A DNA stretch of 64,000 nucleotides, taken from the NCBI GenBank assembly GCA_021904315.1, contig CM038924.1, forward strand, positions 62,001 to 126,000, given 5' to 3'. Shown one piece after another: positions 47,640 through 57,319 of the stretch; positions within the stretch are counted from its first letter, which is position 1; every line of letters begins with the position of its first letter. The position numbers and the translations under genes were made by a program. The notes under the pieces were generated by a model. The model worked only from the letters and a program-made list of their open reading frames with translations. It searched no databases and was not told where the DNA came from. Source of the DNA: Sphagnum magellanicum (lineage: Eukaryota; Streptophyta; Sphagnopsida; Sphagnales; Sphagnaceae).

Positions 47640-49028
47640 TGAGGAGGGTTGTTTTACCAAGCATGCAACCTTTCTAGGCTTGACAACCATGTGGGAGTCT
47701 ATTGTTTGTCCAAGGGATCCTTTTACAAAATGGCATGAAAGAAAATGTCTTGGGGGAATGTGAGTTATGTGGGGTTGAGAATCTTCCAATTTGTCCTATT
47801 GAAGAGGAGGGGTCCTCAACTGCTATAGTGAAATGCACTTTTCTATGGAAAAGATTGTCATTAGAAGTGGGGAGGAGAAAAAGAAAACTAAAACTTGTAT
47901 ATAAAGCTACTTTTTCTAGTGAGTTGATAGATTACCTTAAGCCCAAACTCCAATTTTTTGCCCACCATAATTTTGTTGCTTGATGGCAAGATAAGATGTT
48001 CAAGTATTTTCTTGATGACACTATAGTTTCAATAGTTCATTTCGCGAAAAACTATAACTTTGAGGTTTAAATTGAAGTGTAATCCATGCATTGACATAAC
48101 TACCAAATGGCCATTCTTGTCCACATTACTTGGATTAGGAATCCATGCCCTAACCTTCATGACGAAACCACTCAAACCTACGTGAAATATTATTTTTACA
48201 TTTTTGATGATAAAAGTCATGTCAATTATTTATTCAACACTATTTATTTTTTTCATTAGGAAGATATTGTGAACAATGGATGAGGCCAAAACAACATTGG
48301 ATCTAGTCAGATGGTTGTAGTGCATAGTTCAAGAGCAAGGTCTCTTGGTATCTTGTTGCTCGCTACCCCCACATCATAGGAAAGTGCACATGTCTTTGGA
48401 ACTTCTTTGGGTCTAGCCATGGAAAAGGCCCACATGATGAAGTTAGGGAAGTGTTCAAACATTTTATTAAGCAAGCCCAACTGGATGTTCAAGGTCTTCA
48501 ATTAGAGAATGCAAAACAAGTTGTAGCACTATTGAAAGCCAATTTGAGTGGATGACTTGAACGTTCATATTCAGGTGTTGTAAGAAAGCTTGTCTAATGC
48601 ATTTTTTTAATGTGAAGCCTGATGATGTCGACAAGGTAAATCAATACGCTTGTGAACGAATCAAAGGTATTCAAGATTTGCATTCAATCAAATCTATGGG
48701 TGTAATGGATGTGAACAAGATAATGAAGAAGAACTTGTCATGCTTCTGTTGTTTTTGTGTTGATGGCAATTTTGTTACTTGTGAGAATTTGCCATGGACT
48801 AAAAAATGGGAAGTTGACATCCTCATTCCTTGTAGCACAACATTTCTACATGATGTAATGTTGGGTGCATTTGATGAAGCTAAGTGGGACCAATTTAGAG
48901 TGAATGGTGATCACTTAACATCTTGTTTGGCATTGGGGGATAACTTTGCTATGAATGCTAAAAGAAACAACACTGAAGGAGTGCATTTCTATATCCTCAT
49001 GTGTATGAAACCAATTTACATTTTATAG
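47640..49028 (+). pseudogene. Transposon-derived coding region (unclassified), decayed
   Basis: Reading blocks in order: SIVCPRDPFTKWHERKCLGG, then after a frame change in a G-run near 47,755 CELCGVENLPICPIEEEG (a CxxC pair); LVYKATFSSELIDYLKPKLQ (47,910); WQDKMFKYFLDD, HFAKNYNFEV (48,000); SDGCSA-stop-FKS (48,318); YLVARYPHIIGKC (48,348); LWNFFGSSHGKGPHDEV (48,395-48,445); and KQAQLDVQGLQLENAKQVVA. The tail at 48,597-49,028 holds NLSCFCCFCVDGNF. The SDGxxxxFK plus NFFGxxHGKGPHD pattern resembles a widespread transposase-like family that I cannot name with certainty; the HGKGPHD motif would be part of its catalytic core. Stops at about 47,981, 48,068, 48,080, 48,092, 48,315 and 48,333 sit where Arg, Gln or Trp would fit. 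Not functional. Confidence 0.6.
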
Positions 49029-49379
49029 ATTCCATACACATGTGCATGGGGCCAACAATTTAAAGCAAATGATATAGTGTATGAAGCAAATGGTTGGTAA
49101 ATATTACTAAAGGTGGGGACATTTAGAAAACTTTTATGTGTTTTAAGAAAATCCCAAGTTGTTATTTTGGATGTTTGTAATGTGTGGGCCATCAAGTTTC
49201 CAATGGTACCAACAAACCATTGAGTCTAAGGGAATGACTCAGTATACACATTTTTTGAACATGCAGAAGTTGGGATAAAAAAAGCCATAGTTGTTTTAAA
49301 TTAATGTATGGGTTATGAATGTCACAACCCTAACTTTGGGCTCGCGACCAAGGCAAAGGTGACGCGTTCTCAAGTCCCT

Positions 49380-51050
49380 AGTTAGCCCCAAGTTGGGGCT
49401 GAGACACTCAAGTTGCGGAATTTCTGGGACTCAGGGCATGCTCCCAGCTTCCAGCACTAAAAGGGGGTGAGAAGGGCATGCTGAAAACTCCGAGATAGAC
49501 TAGGAAGAGGGACAAGCTTAATCAATTATACGGTCTTGCATCCAAATCCAACCAACAAGTTGGTTAGAACTCATTCTGCACCCTTTTGGTGTTGGGACAA
49601 GCCACGGGCTACCTTGGACTCACTTGACTCACCACGGCCCGGACTCAGGGGAAGCCACCACCTTCCACCATATAGTATTATCTATAGCTCTTCACCACAC
49701 TTACATCCAAATGGCTCTTTTTCCCGGGACTCCCAAAGTGGAGTCCCGAAACTATCCCGGTTTGGACGCTCATAACTCCTCGTTTCAAATTTGGATCGAG
49801 ATGAGGTCTCAACCAAAGTTGTAGCTCTCTTCAAGAGCTTTCCAATGGTGTGTTGCACTTCACCTGCACGCATTGGGATTGGGTTGATTCTCGACTTTTA
49901 GTGGTCGGGAGTCAAATTGCCAATTTGATTCCCGGCCCTTCTTTCTACCATAACTTGTGCTATAGATGTCCAAATGGCTCATGCAAGGCCATTTTGGACA
50001 TCTACACTTCAAGACCTTTCCAATGGTATAAAAAACACCTCAATGCGAGGTGTTTTGGTTCCTGCAATTGCGCTTTGAATTTTTAGGAGCCCCGGAGGAC
50101 TCCCAAGTCCCATTTTCGGGAGTGTGAGTGGCGACCTCACAACTCCCTCAAAGTGGGGTTGCGACAAAAAGGGTTGCAAGGTTACAAGCTAAGAGGAAGC
50201 CCGAGGGTCAAAGCAAAGAGGTCGCAAGGGTGTGAATTAAGAAGAAGCCCGGGAGTCACATCACATACTCCTGGGAGTGCAAGAAAGTGTGAGGGAGTAT
50301 GAGGGAGTGAACTTTCACACTCCTAAGGCAACTCTCACTTTGGGAAATGGAGTCCCGGTGGACTCCCCAAACTTCAAAAAACGATTTCAGGGGTCAAAAC
50401 TCAATGGCTTATGGCATTCTTTATATCATTTGAAAGCTCTTGGAATGTAGATGTCTAAAATGGGCTTGCATTGTTCATTTGGACATGTTAAACACAAGTT
50501 ATGGCCAAAAGAAGGGTCGGGAGTCAAACTGCCAATTTGATTCTCGACCAGAAAAAGTCCAGAATCAACCTGATTTAGTTAGCTGCAGGGGGCGTGTGAC
50601 ATACCATTGGAAAGCTTTTGACGAGAGCTACAACTTTGCTTTAGACCACATTGCGATCCGAGGTTTACTCACAAAGTTATGGGGTTCCAAAGTTGCAAGA
50701 GTCCCATTTGGCGCGATTTCGAGACTCCCATTCGGGAATCTCGAGAGAAAAAAACCATTTGGATGTAGACTCCATGACCGGCCACAAAGTATACTATAAG
50801 GGGGAAGGTGGTGGCTTCTCCCCAAGTCCGGGCCGTGGTGAGTCTTGTGTGTCTGTGTTGCTCGTGGTTCGTCCTAGCACCAAAGGTGCTCCAACTATGT
50901 ACTAACCACTTTGTGTGGGTTGTGTGTAGGCCCATGTGAGTGAAGCTTGTCAACTCTTCCTAGTCTCATCCCAGAGCTCCAACACGCCCCTCTACCCCTC
51001 AAAGTGTTGTGAGTTAGGGAGCATGCCCCGACTCCTCCCTCTTCCGATGT
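49380..51050. mobile_element. Large imperfect inverted repeat (foldback or MITE-like element)
   Basis: The left arm (~49,380-50,110) and right arm (~50,340-51,050) are inverted, diverged copies. For example, 'ccacggcccggactcagggg' at ~49,633 is matched by the complement of 'ccccaagtccgggccgtgg' at ~50,820. 'catccaaatgg' at 49,704 matches 'ccatttggatg' at 50,755. 'gggagtcaaattgccaattt' at ~49,907 matches the complement-type block at ~50,520. 'gggcatgctccc' at 49,436 matches 'gggagcatgcccc' at 51,018. Spacer ~230 bp. It is clearly richer in G+C than its flanks. It has no transposase, so it would be non-autonomous. Short open frames in the arms are mirror images and not genes. Confidence 0.8.
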
Positions 51051-52379
51051 CTTCTACTTGGACTCACATTTGAGTCTTTCAAGAAGTTGGAAGCACGTCA
51101 ATGACTATAAAATCAAATTTTTTTAATGTTGATCAAGTGTTTTTAGAATTTGTAAGGGTTGTAATGTGATTAAAAGTGTTTTAATGTGTAGTTTTTGTCT
51201 GGTTTTTTTTTCCTTATATATTGACCATTAGAAGTTTGTGAAAAAAAGGTAATGTTTGGATTACATCTTAAAAGGCGATCATAGGTTACACTATGAAAAC
51301 ATTGTATGTTCAATTTTGATGATTTTCATTGTTTGCATAACAGTTTGTATGTTCAAATAATTCTTAATGCTTATTGAAAGAGTATTGTGATGTAATAGCT
51401 ACAAAATGGGAAAAATTGAATACATGTAATGAAATGATGTGGACCAAGTACTAAAACTAATCACAAATTTCATGTTTGAAATTGTAGAGCTTGAATTTAA
51501 AAATGTTGTGGTGGAAGCCATTTGTGAAACAACTTCTATTCCTAAATATTTCAACTAGAAGTTTTCACTTGAAATATTGCACCAAAAGTACTTAAGCATG
51601 TGTAGACTTAAAATTGGTTTTCTTTGGTTTAGAATATTATATTTGTTATTACATTAGTTATAGTATCTGATTTCTAGATCTAATTTTATTTTCCCAACGG
51701 TAATGTGTGCAAATCAAAATTACAAAGGCTTTTTTTTATGCCATTAGATTGTTTTGGTCAAGGGACTATGATTTTTACAACATGAATGGTTTATTTTGGT
51801 GATCAATGGAATGTTGCCATCTTGTGATATAAGGTATTTCCTTTGTATGTATTGTATAAATCTTAATTCTACACTAGAAAGGTGGCTAGATGATGTGAAG
51901 AAATTTGATTGAAACATTCTAATTTGAAGCTTTGAAATCAAAGTAGTGCATGCCTTCATCTACCACCTACATGGCTACAGGTTGCATTTCTAAATGTATA
52001 TCTTTACACTTCTAGACAAACGCATTCAAAATGCCTAAGAACTATGCTTTAAACATCAAGATATAAATGCTACAATTGGTGTGGTAGTGAAGGCATGGTT
52101 AGCTATGGTTGTCTTTAAATTAACCATATATTGTTGCACGTCTTGCTTCTCCCCACCTCCTAACTTCCACTTGGAAAATTCATTTGAGCAAAACCTTTAG
52201 GATTGTGTTAAGTTTTCGGGGTGGAATTTATCTCATCACAATACTTGAAATGGGTATGTTCAAATCATGAGCTTTACATTAAAGGGAATTGCAGTTCTAA
52301 TCTTGAAAAAATAGTGCATCAATTTTACTAACAACTTCTTACTCTCACAGATATGTCAATCAATGGAGTGAGGGAAGGA
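51051..52379. other. Non-coding stretch
   Basis: Contains the left copy (~51,755-51,855) of a ~100-bp direct repeat whose partner lies at ~53,195-53,290. Otherwise nothing recognisable. Confidence 0.35.
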
Positions 52380-53290
52380 CACATCAAAGATGCACATTGA
52401 GAAAATTTGGAAACTTTGTTGAAACCTTCAAAGTGCCCAGAGAAGAGAGGACACACATTTATGCAAATGAGCCAACTTCCCAAGCTTGGTTTACTTGGCC
52501 ATAAGTGGCAATATTATTCCTTCATTGGAGTTATCCCTAAAGAGCTTGGAAATTTTTCAAGTATGAATTTCTTCCTAACATTTGTTTTTGGTAGGAAAAA
52601 AAAAAAAACATTCTACCCACATGTAAATATAACTATTAGCTACCCATCACTCATCGATGTAGGCTCACTACAAGATGTCCTCCACTTGGAGAGGAATAAT
52701 TTTACTTAAGTAAACCATGTTAGTCTATGCACTAACAAAATTGTTTTGCATTTGGTTGGTCATATCTAGAGCTCTAGGAACTATACATGGGTTACTACAA
52801 AACTTATTTGTTTCCCATCCACAAGCTTTAGCAACTTAACCAAGCTTGTGCAATTGGATCTAGGCAAATGTGGACTCAATGGGTCACTTCCAATCAAGCT
52901 TGGGAATTTGGTGAACCTTCACATGCTCTTTCTATAATTTAATAACTTCACAGGTGCAATCCTATTTGAGTTTGGGAACCTAATGACCTTGAAATCACTT
53001 GATCTTTCTTACAATAACTTGATAGGCAAGATCCTGCCCACTTTAATTTATTTGATAATTGCTATTCATTTTTGTAATAATGATTAGTAAGCTACACCTT
53101 CCTTTTAATCCACTCAAGGCTTGCTTCAATTGATTGTTATGATATATATGTCTTGATTAAATATGTGGCATTTGTTTTTGAAGGTAATATAGTTGTGTTC
53201 AAGGGCATGTGACTTTTGCAACATGCCCAGTTTATTTTGGTGATCAACGATTAACTACCATTTAGTGATTTGAGGTATTTCCTTTGTATC
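51755..53290. repeat. ~100-bp direct repeats bracketing the LRR fragment
   Basis: Copy 1 at ~51,755-51,855 and copy 2 at ~53,195-53,290 share 'tttattttggtgatcaaYg' and 'aggtatttcctttgtat' with a similar spacer. Offset ~1,440 bp. The LRR remnant lies between them. Confidence 0.6.
52380..53070 (+). pseudogene. Leucine-rich-repeat receptor fragment (CLV1/BAM-like)
   Basis: A first piece at ~52,500-52,570 reads SFIGVIPKELGNFSSMNFF. After a gap, 52,826-53,060 reads SFSNLTKLVQLDLGKCGLNG, LPIKLGNLVNLHMLFL, stop, FNNFTGAILFEFGNLMTLKS, LDLSYNNLIGKILPTL. These are plant extracellular LRRs of the LxxLxxLxLxxNxLxGxIPxxL type, in the order found in CLV1/BAM receptor kinases. The TAA at 52935-52937 sits where Gln is expected, and two IP positions have become IL. 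No signal peptide, transmembrane segment or kinase domain is visible nearby. This is a dead fragment. Confidence 0.7.
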
Positions 53291-54800
53291 ATAGTCACAA
53301 TTACCCAATTTGATCAATGATTTTCTTACAATATGTAGTTCTGCCAAAAACTATTTAGTTTTGCTTTAACTTGAAAAAAGGTTCTTTTTGTGGGTGTTCA
53401 CATGTATCGAACTTTTGAAGTTCATGATGATTTTTACGAATGTTGTTACTACCAATTTGGAAATTTTTCATCAAGATGAAAATGACATGATTTGTCACAC
53501 AACATGTAGTGAAGAAACCATGGTTGTGCCTATAGGCAAAAATGGGCTAAGACTTATCTTAGGAGCTTTTATTCCACATTCAACTCCTCCACCACACAAC
53601 CTTCAATTTCACAACCATTGAGATCATGAGTTTGCATCTTCTTTCTCTTTCTTTTGTGTTCCCTTAGTTGTATTTATAGCTTATTCAAGGCATGCAAGCT
53701 GTACTAGTGAACCTTGCTTAAAAATAACTTGAACTTCACATCATGTTTCTTTGAATAATAGACTGAAAGGTCCTATTTGTAAGCCTAGTTGTGGCTATGA
53801 GGATGTTGCATAGAAAGCTGTTACTTTTGATAATTAGAGGCACTTAGAAGCATGGATTTTGTAATTAGGAAATATAGGAACATTAATATGTGCAAAGATT
53901 GAATAACACCATTTTCGCTCCATGGACATGTTATCCTTCACATACCCAACATTTGATGTCTCATTGGTAATATTGCAAGCAATGGGTAAACAAGCAAAAT
54001 AAAAAAGGTTAAAGGGACGAGGAGTTGGGTGGGAGGTAGATGGTAGCACTTGTTCTTTAAGAAAAAATGTGGAGATACAAAATTCAATGAAGAGGAGGAG
54101 CTTGGTTTGTAATGTATGTATTGCTTGCATAGACATTTGTCTTCCACTATGTTCATTTGTCTTTTGCAATAGTTCATGAACAACTTGTCCCACTCAACAA
54201 GAAAGAAAAATTGAAAATTTTAGTACAATATGTGATAAAATTTTAAGATTAAAAAACTTCTCAAAAGTTCATGTGAATAAGATTAAATTGGACACTTCCT
54301 TCCATAGCATGAGTGGAAAACCTTAATCCAAAATCCTTATGAAAGACTTTAGAAGTTCATGAAAAACTTTGCAAGAACTACCTATTTATAAATTGCCTTA
54401 GACTATTGGACCTATGAAATAGTCAAACATCATGCACTTGCCCCTTAATGCCTTTGTTAAACACAAAAGGGTTTGATTCATAGAATTTTGTTCACTAACT
54501 TGTCAAGTGGTGGGCGTTAGATATTACTGGCTTCAAGAAAGCTTTCACTTTGGGTAGAAATTATCAAGACTATCTTTTAGTGGTAATTGATGAAAATTGC
54601 AAGTTCATTAATTTGAAAGTTATGAACAATAATATAGATTTGTATTCGAAGTAAATGCCATCAAAATGTTTTATAGGATCATAAATGTCATGTGTGTTAT
54701 AAAAAAATATTAAATGTTCAAAATCTCTACAAATTTGTTTTATTTATGGCAAATGATCCCTCTTACAAGCCCATTGTATTAATAAAAGGATATATTTACA
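53291..54800. other. Non-coding stretch upstream of the copia element
   Basis: Open frames on both strands (for example antisense 53,834-54,193) lack recognisable content. It ends at the TACCA target duplication. Confidence 0.4.
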
Positions 54801-54805
54801 TACCA

Positions 54806-55118
54806 TGTTGAGAATTCAAGCTCAACTAGTTAGGTTTCATTAGTTACTGGAATTGGAAAGTAACTAGGTTACTTTCACAAGGCTGAATTACTTTCGTTAC
54901 TTATTTTAGTTTGGTTATTTGTGGTTTGGTCTTTTAGTTAAATACCTTGGTGTTGATGGTTTGGTTCTCTTTTCTTCACTACACAAGTTTGTGTATTTCA
55001 TGTGATAAGAACCTTAGAGAGTTTTTGATGTTGTGTTTTGTGTTGTGAGCATTATGTTGTAGTTTTCTTTCAATAAAAATTTATGTTTGCACTTGAATAG
55101 ATCTCCTATTTGTCAACA
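54806..55118 (+). repeat. 5' LTR of the copia element
   Basis: 313 bp, TG...CA with 6-bp terminal inversion (TGTTGA/TCAACA). An AATAAA lies at 55072-55077. A TATA box is not obvious. Confidence 0.95.
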
Positions 55119-55130
55119 TGGTATTAGAGC
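55119..55130 (+). promoter_or_regulatory. Primer-binding site (initiator tRNA-Met type)
   Basis: TGGTATTAGAGC directly abuts the LTR. It differs by one base from the usual complement of the plant initiator tRNA-Met 3' end (TGGTATCAGAGC). Confidence 0.9.
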
Positions 55131-56347
55131 TTAGGTTGTTTGGTGAGGAAGTTGAAAGAGATCTAGAGCTAGAAAGTTTCTAGAACTAAAGTTTGAGAGT
55201 CTCTAGTAATATCATAGGAGTTTGTCAAGTGCAAAAGAGAAACGGGGAAAGGAAAGAATGTGAAGAAAAAGAAAAGAAAAGAAAAGAAGTGAGAGGAGAT
55301 CAACATATCAAAGTTGTGGAAGTCAGATCTTTAAATCTAGATCTAGATCTATTGTGAAAAGATCTTGGAGTGAAACTTGGAGAGGTTATAGAACACTATA
55401 GGACGCTTCTATTCTCAAAGTTTTAAAAGAAAAAGATATGTTTTGTGAGAGTTATGAGCTTTTGAAAACTCTGTGCTAAATCTAGTTTTTTGGTCATATC
55501 TCCTTTGTTTGAGCATTTTTGGATCTGCAGCTTTGGGATCTTATAGACCATATAGGAATATATGTGTGAGAGAAATTTCATGTCATTTGGATATGTATTG
55601 AGAGAGATCTAAGCATCTAAAGTTTCAGTCTCCGTTTTGAAGTCAGTTTCTTTTGAAAGTGATATCTTTTTGTGGTCATCATCAATAAAGCAAAAATTTT
55701 GAGCAGATATAGAAAACATATATCTAATGTGTCTCTCAAAATCTCAAGGAGTTTGGAATTGCTGAGATTGAGTTGTAAGCCATTTTGTGTTCAAGTCCCA
55801 GTTTGAGGTGACTTCAAGGAAGTAGCAAAATCTCTCATTTTATGAAGTTAAATGAGCTAAAATTTTGAAAAAAGTTAGTAGACATAGTTGTTCATGTTTC
55901 ACTAGAATTTCAAATCAATCCAAGGTCATATGTGTGTGGAGTAGCTTTGCAAAGTTGCTGTGACAGAAGTTGTTTTAAGAAGACATTAAAGCAAAGTTTT
56001 GAAGTGGAACAAATACAACTTGGGAGAATTTGAAGGAAGGAGTTTGAAGATTAGGAAACGCAAATACATTGTCAAGACCTTCGTACAAAAGTGTGGTATG
56101 TAATCATGTACTTAATACCATACGAAATATTATACGAGATACGTACATATACGTAAAACCTATGTATAGTATAAAATTTCGTATAATACTCAAGACATAC
56201 ATACATATGCAAGGTCCATCTTGTTCAACCCTAACCTTAATCCTAGAAACCTAAGGAAGGAAAACCCTAACCTTAATCCTAGAAATCCAAGGAAAGATTT
56301 AAAATCATTGTGAAACCCCAAGAAGACGTTGAGTGGTGCCTTGAAAG
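55131..56347 (+). other. Leader of the copia element
   Basis: About 1.2 kb between the primer site and the gag ATG, without an open frame of note. Purine-rich (gaaaagaaaagaaaag) at 55,262-55,285. Confidence 0.6.
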
Positions 56348-57316
56348 ATGGCGGATGGTCTTTCTCAAATTGCAATTGAGAAATTAGACAAGAACAATTT
56401 CCAAGTGTGGAAATTTAGGATTATGAATTTCTTGATGGGGAAAGGTTACTGGGAATTCATAACTGGTGATGAGATAGAACCTCCTCTCCTAGAAAACCCC
56501 ACACAACAGCAAATTCAAGCCAATAAAACTTGGCATGAAAAAGCAAAGAAAGTCTTGTATTGGCTTTCTGTGAGTGTGTCCAATTCCATGATTGTGCATA
56601 TTCAAGATGCAAAATCACCCAAGCAAGTTTGGGATACATTGGTGAAGATGTATACCACCAATACACAAGCCCGCAAAATGCAACTCAAGCAAAAGTTGCA
56701 TAATTTACAGAAAAACAAGATGAACACTAATGACCATTCTACAAAGGTGAAAAACCTTGCAGATGCTCTTGCATCTATAGGAGCCCCTGTAGATGATGAA
56801 GATTTAGTGGGCGTGACCTTAAATGTACTTGGAAAAGACTATAGCCAGTTCCGTACTTCAATTGCAATTCGAGAAACATTTCCCAACTTCCAAGACTTGA
56901 TAACACTACTTATAAGTGAAGATATGAGAATTGTTGGTACTTCATCCAATGGAGGATCACAAGAAAGTGCTTTCTATTCAAATACCAATAGAGGTAGAGG
57001 TAGAGGTGGTAAAACCTCATTTCGAGGTCGACTTGGAAGCTCGCATGGTGGACATCATCAACATGAAGGTCAAGTTCATGGAGGTGGACAAGGAAACTTT
57101 GGAGGAAGAGGAAGTCGAGGAAGTCGTGGAGGTCATGGTGGAAGTCATCAAGGTCAACAACCAAATAGCGATTCAAATTGTTACTATTGCGGGAAACCTG
57201 GGCACATGGCAAAGAACTATTATCAAAAGGAGCATGATGCACAAAATGGAAAGCCGCAACAAGGGAATTATGCATCAACTAGCAATCATGGTGATAAGCA
57301 ACTGTTTGTGATATAG
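56348..57316 (+). CDS. Copia Gag (nucleocapsid)
   Basis: 322 codons, intact from ATG to TAG at 57314. The N-terminal part (KLDKNNFQVWKFRIMNFL, then KQVWDTLVKMY) is the usual copia Gag. Residues ~210-270 are Gly/Arg/His/Gln-rich. A zinc knuckle follows (CYYCGKPGHMAKNY, from ~residue 277) in which the fourth ligand, normally Cys, is Tyr. Gag packages the RNA into virus-like particles, and loss of a zinc ligand should weaken that. The TAG separates Gag from the protease frame, which continues in phase, so it is probably a mutation in a once continuous Gag-Pol frame. Confidence 0.9.
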   Translation: MADGLSQIAIEKLDKNNFQVWKFRIMNFLMGKGYWEFITGDEIEPPLLENPTQQQIQANKTWHEKAKKVLYWLSVSVSNSMIVHIQDAKSPKQVWDTLVKMYTTNTQARKMQLKQKLHNLQKNKMNTNDHSTKVKNLADALASIGAPVDDEDLVGVTLNVLGKDYSQFRTSIAIRETFPNFQDLITLLISEDMRIVGTSSNGGSQESAFYSNTNRGRGRGGKTSFRGRLGSSHGGHHQHEGQVHGGGQGNFGGRGSRGSRGGHGGSHQGQQPNSDSNCYYCGKPGHMAKNYYQKEHDAQNGKPQQGNYASTSNHGDKQLFVI

Positions 57317-57319
57317 CAC

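Noticed and set aside
49536-50953. Several open frames of 60-119 codons on both strands
   Set aside because: They are mirror-image readings of the two arms of the foldback.
56910-57311. Antisense and alternate-frame open frames of over 120 codons
   Set aside because: They overlap the Gly/Arg/His-rich part and zinc knuckle of the copia Gag; the repetitive codon use creates open frames elsewhere.
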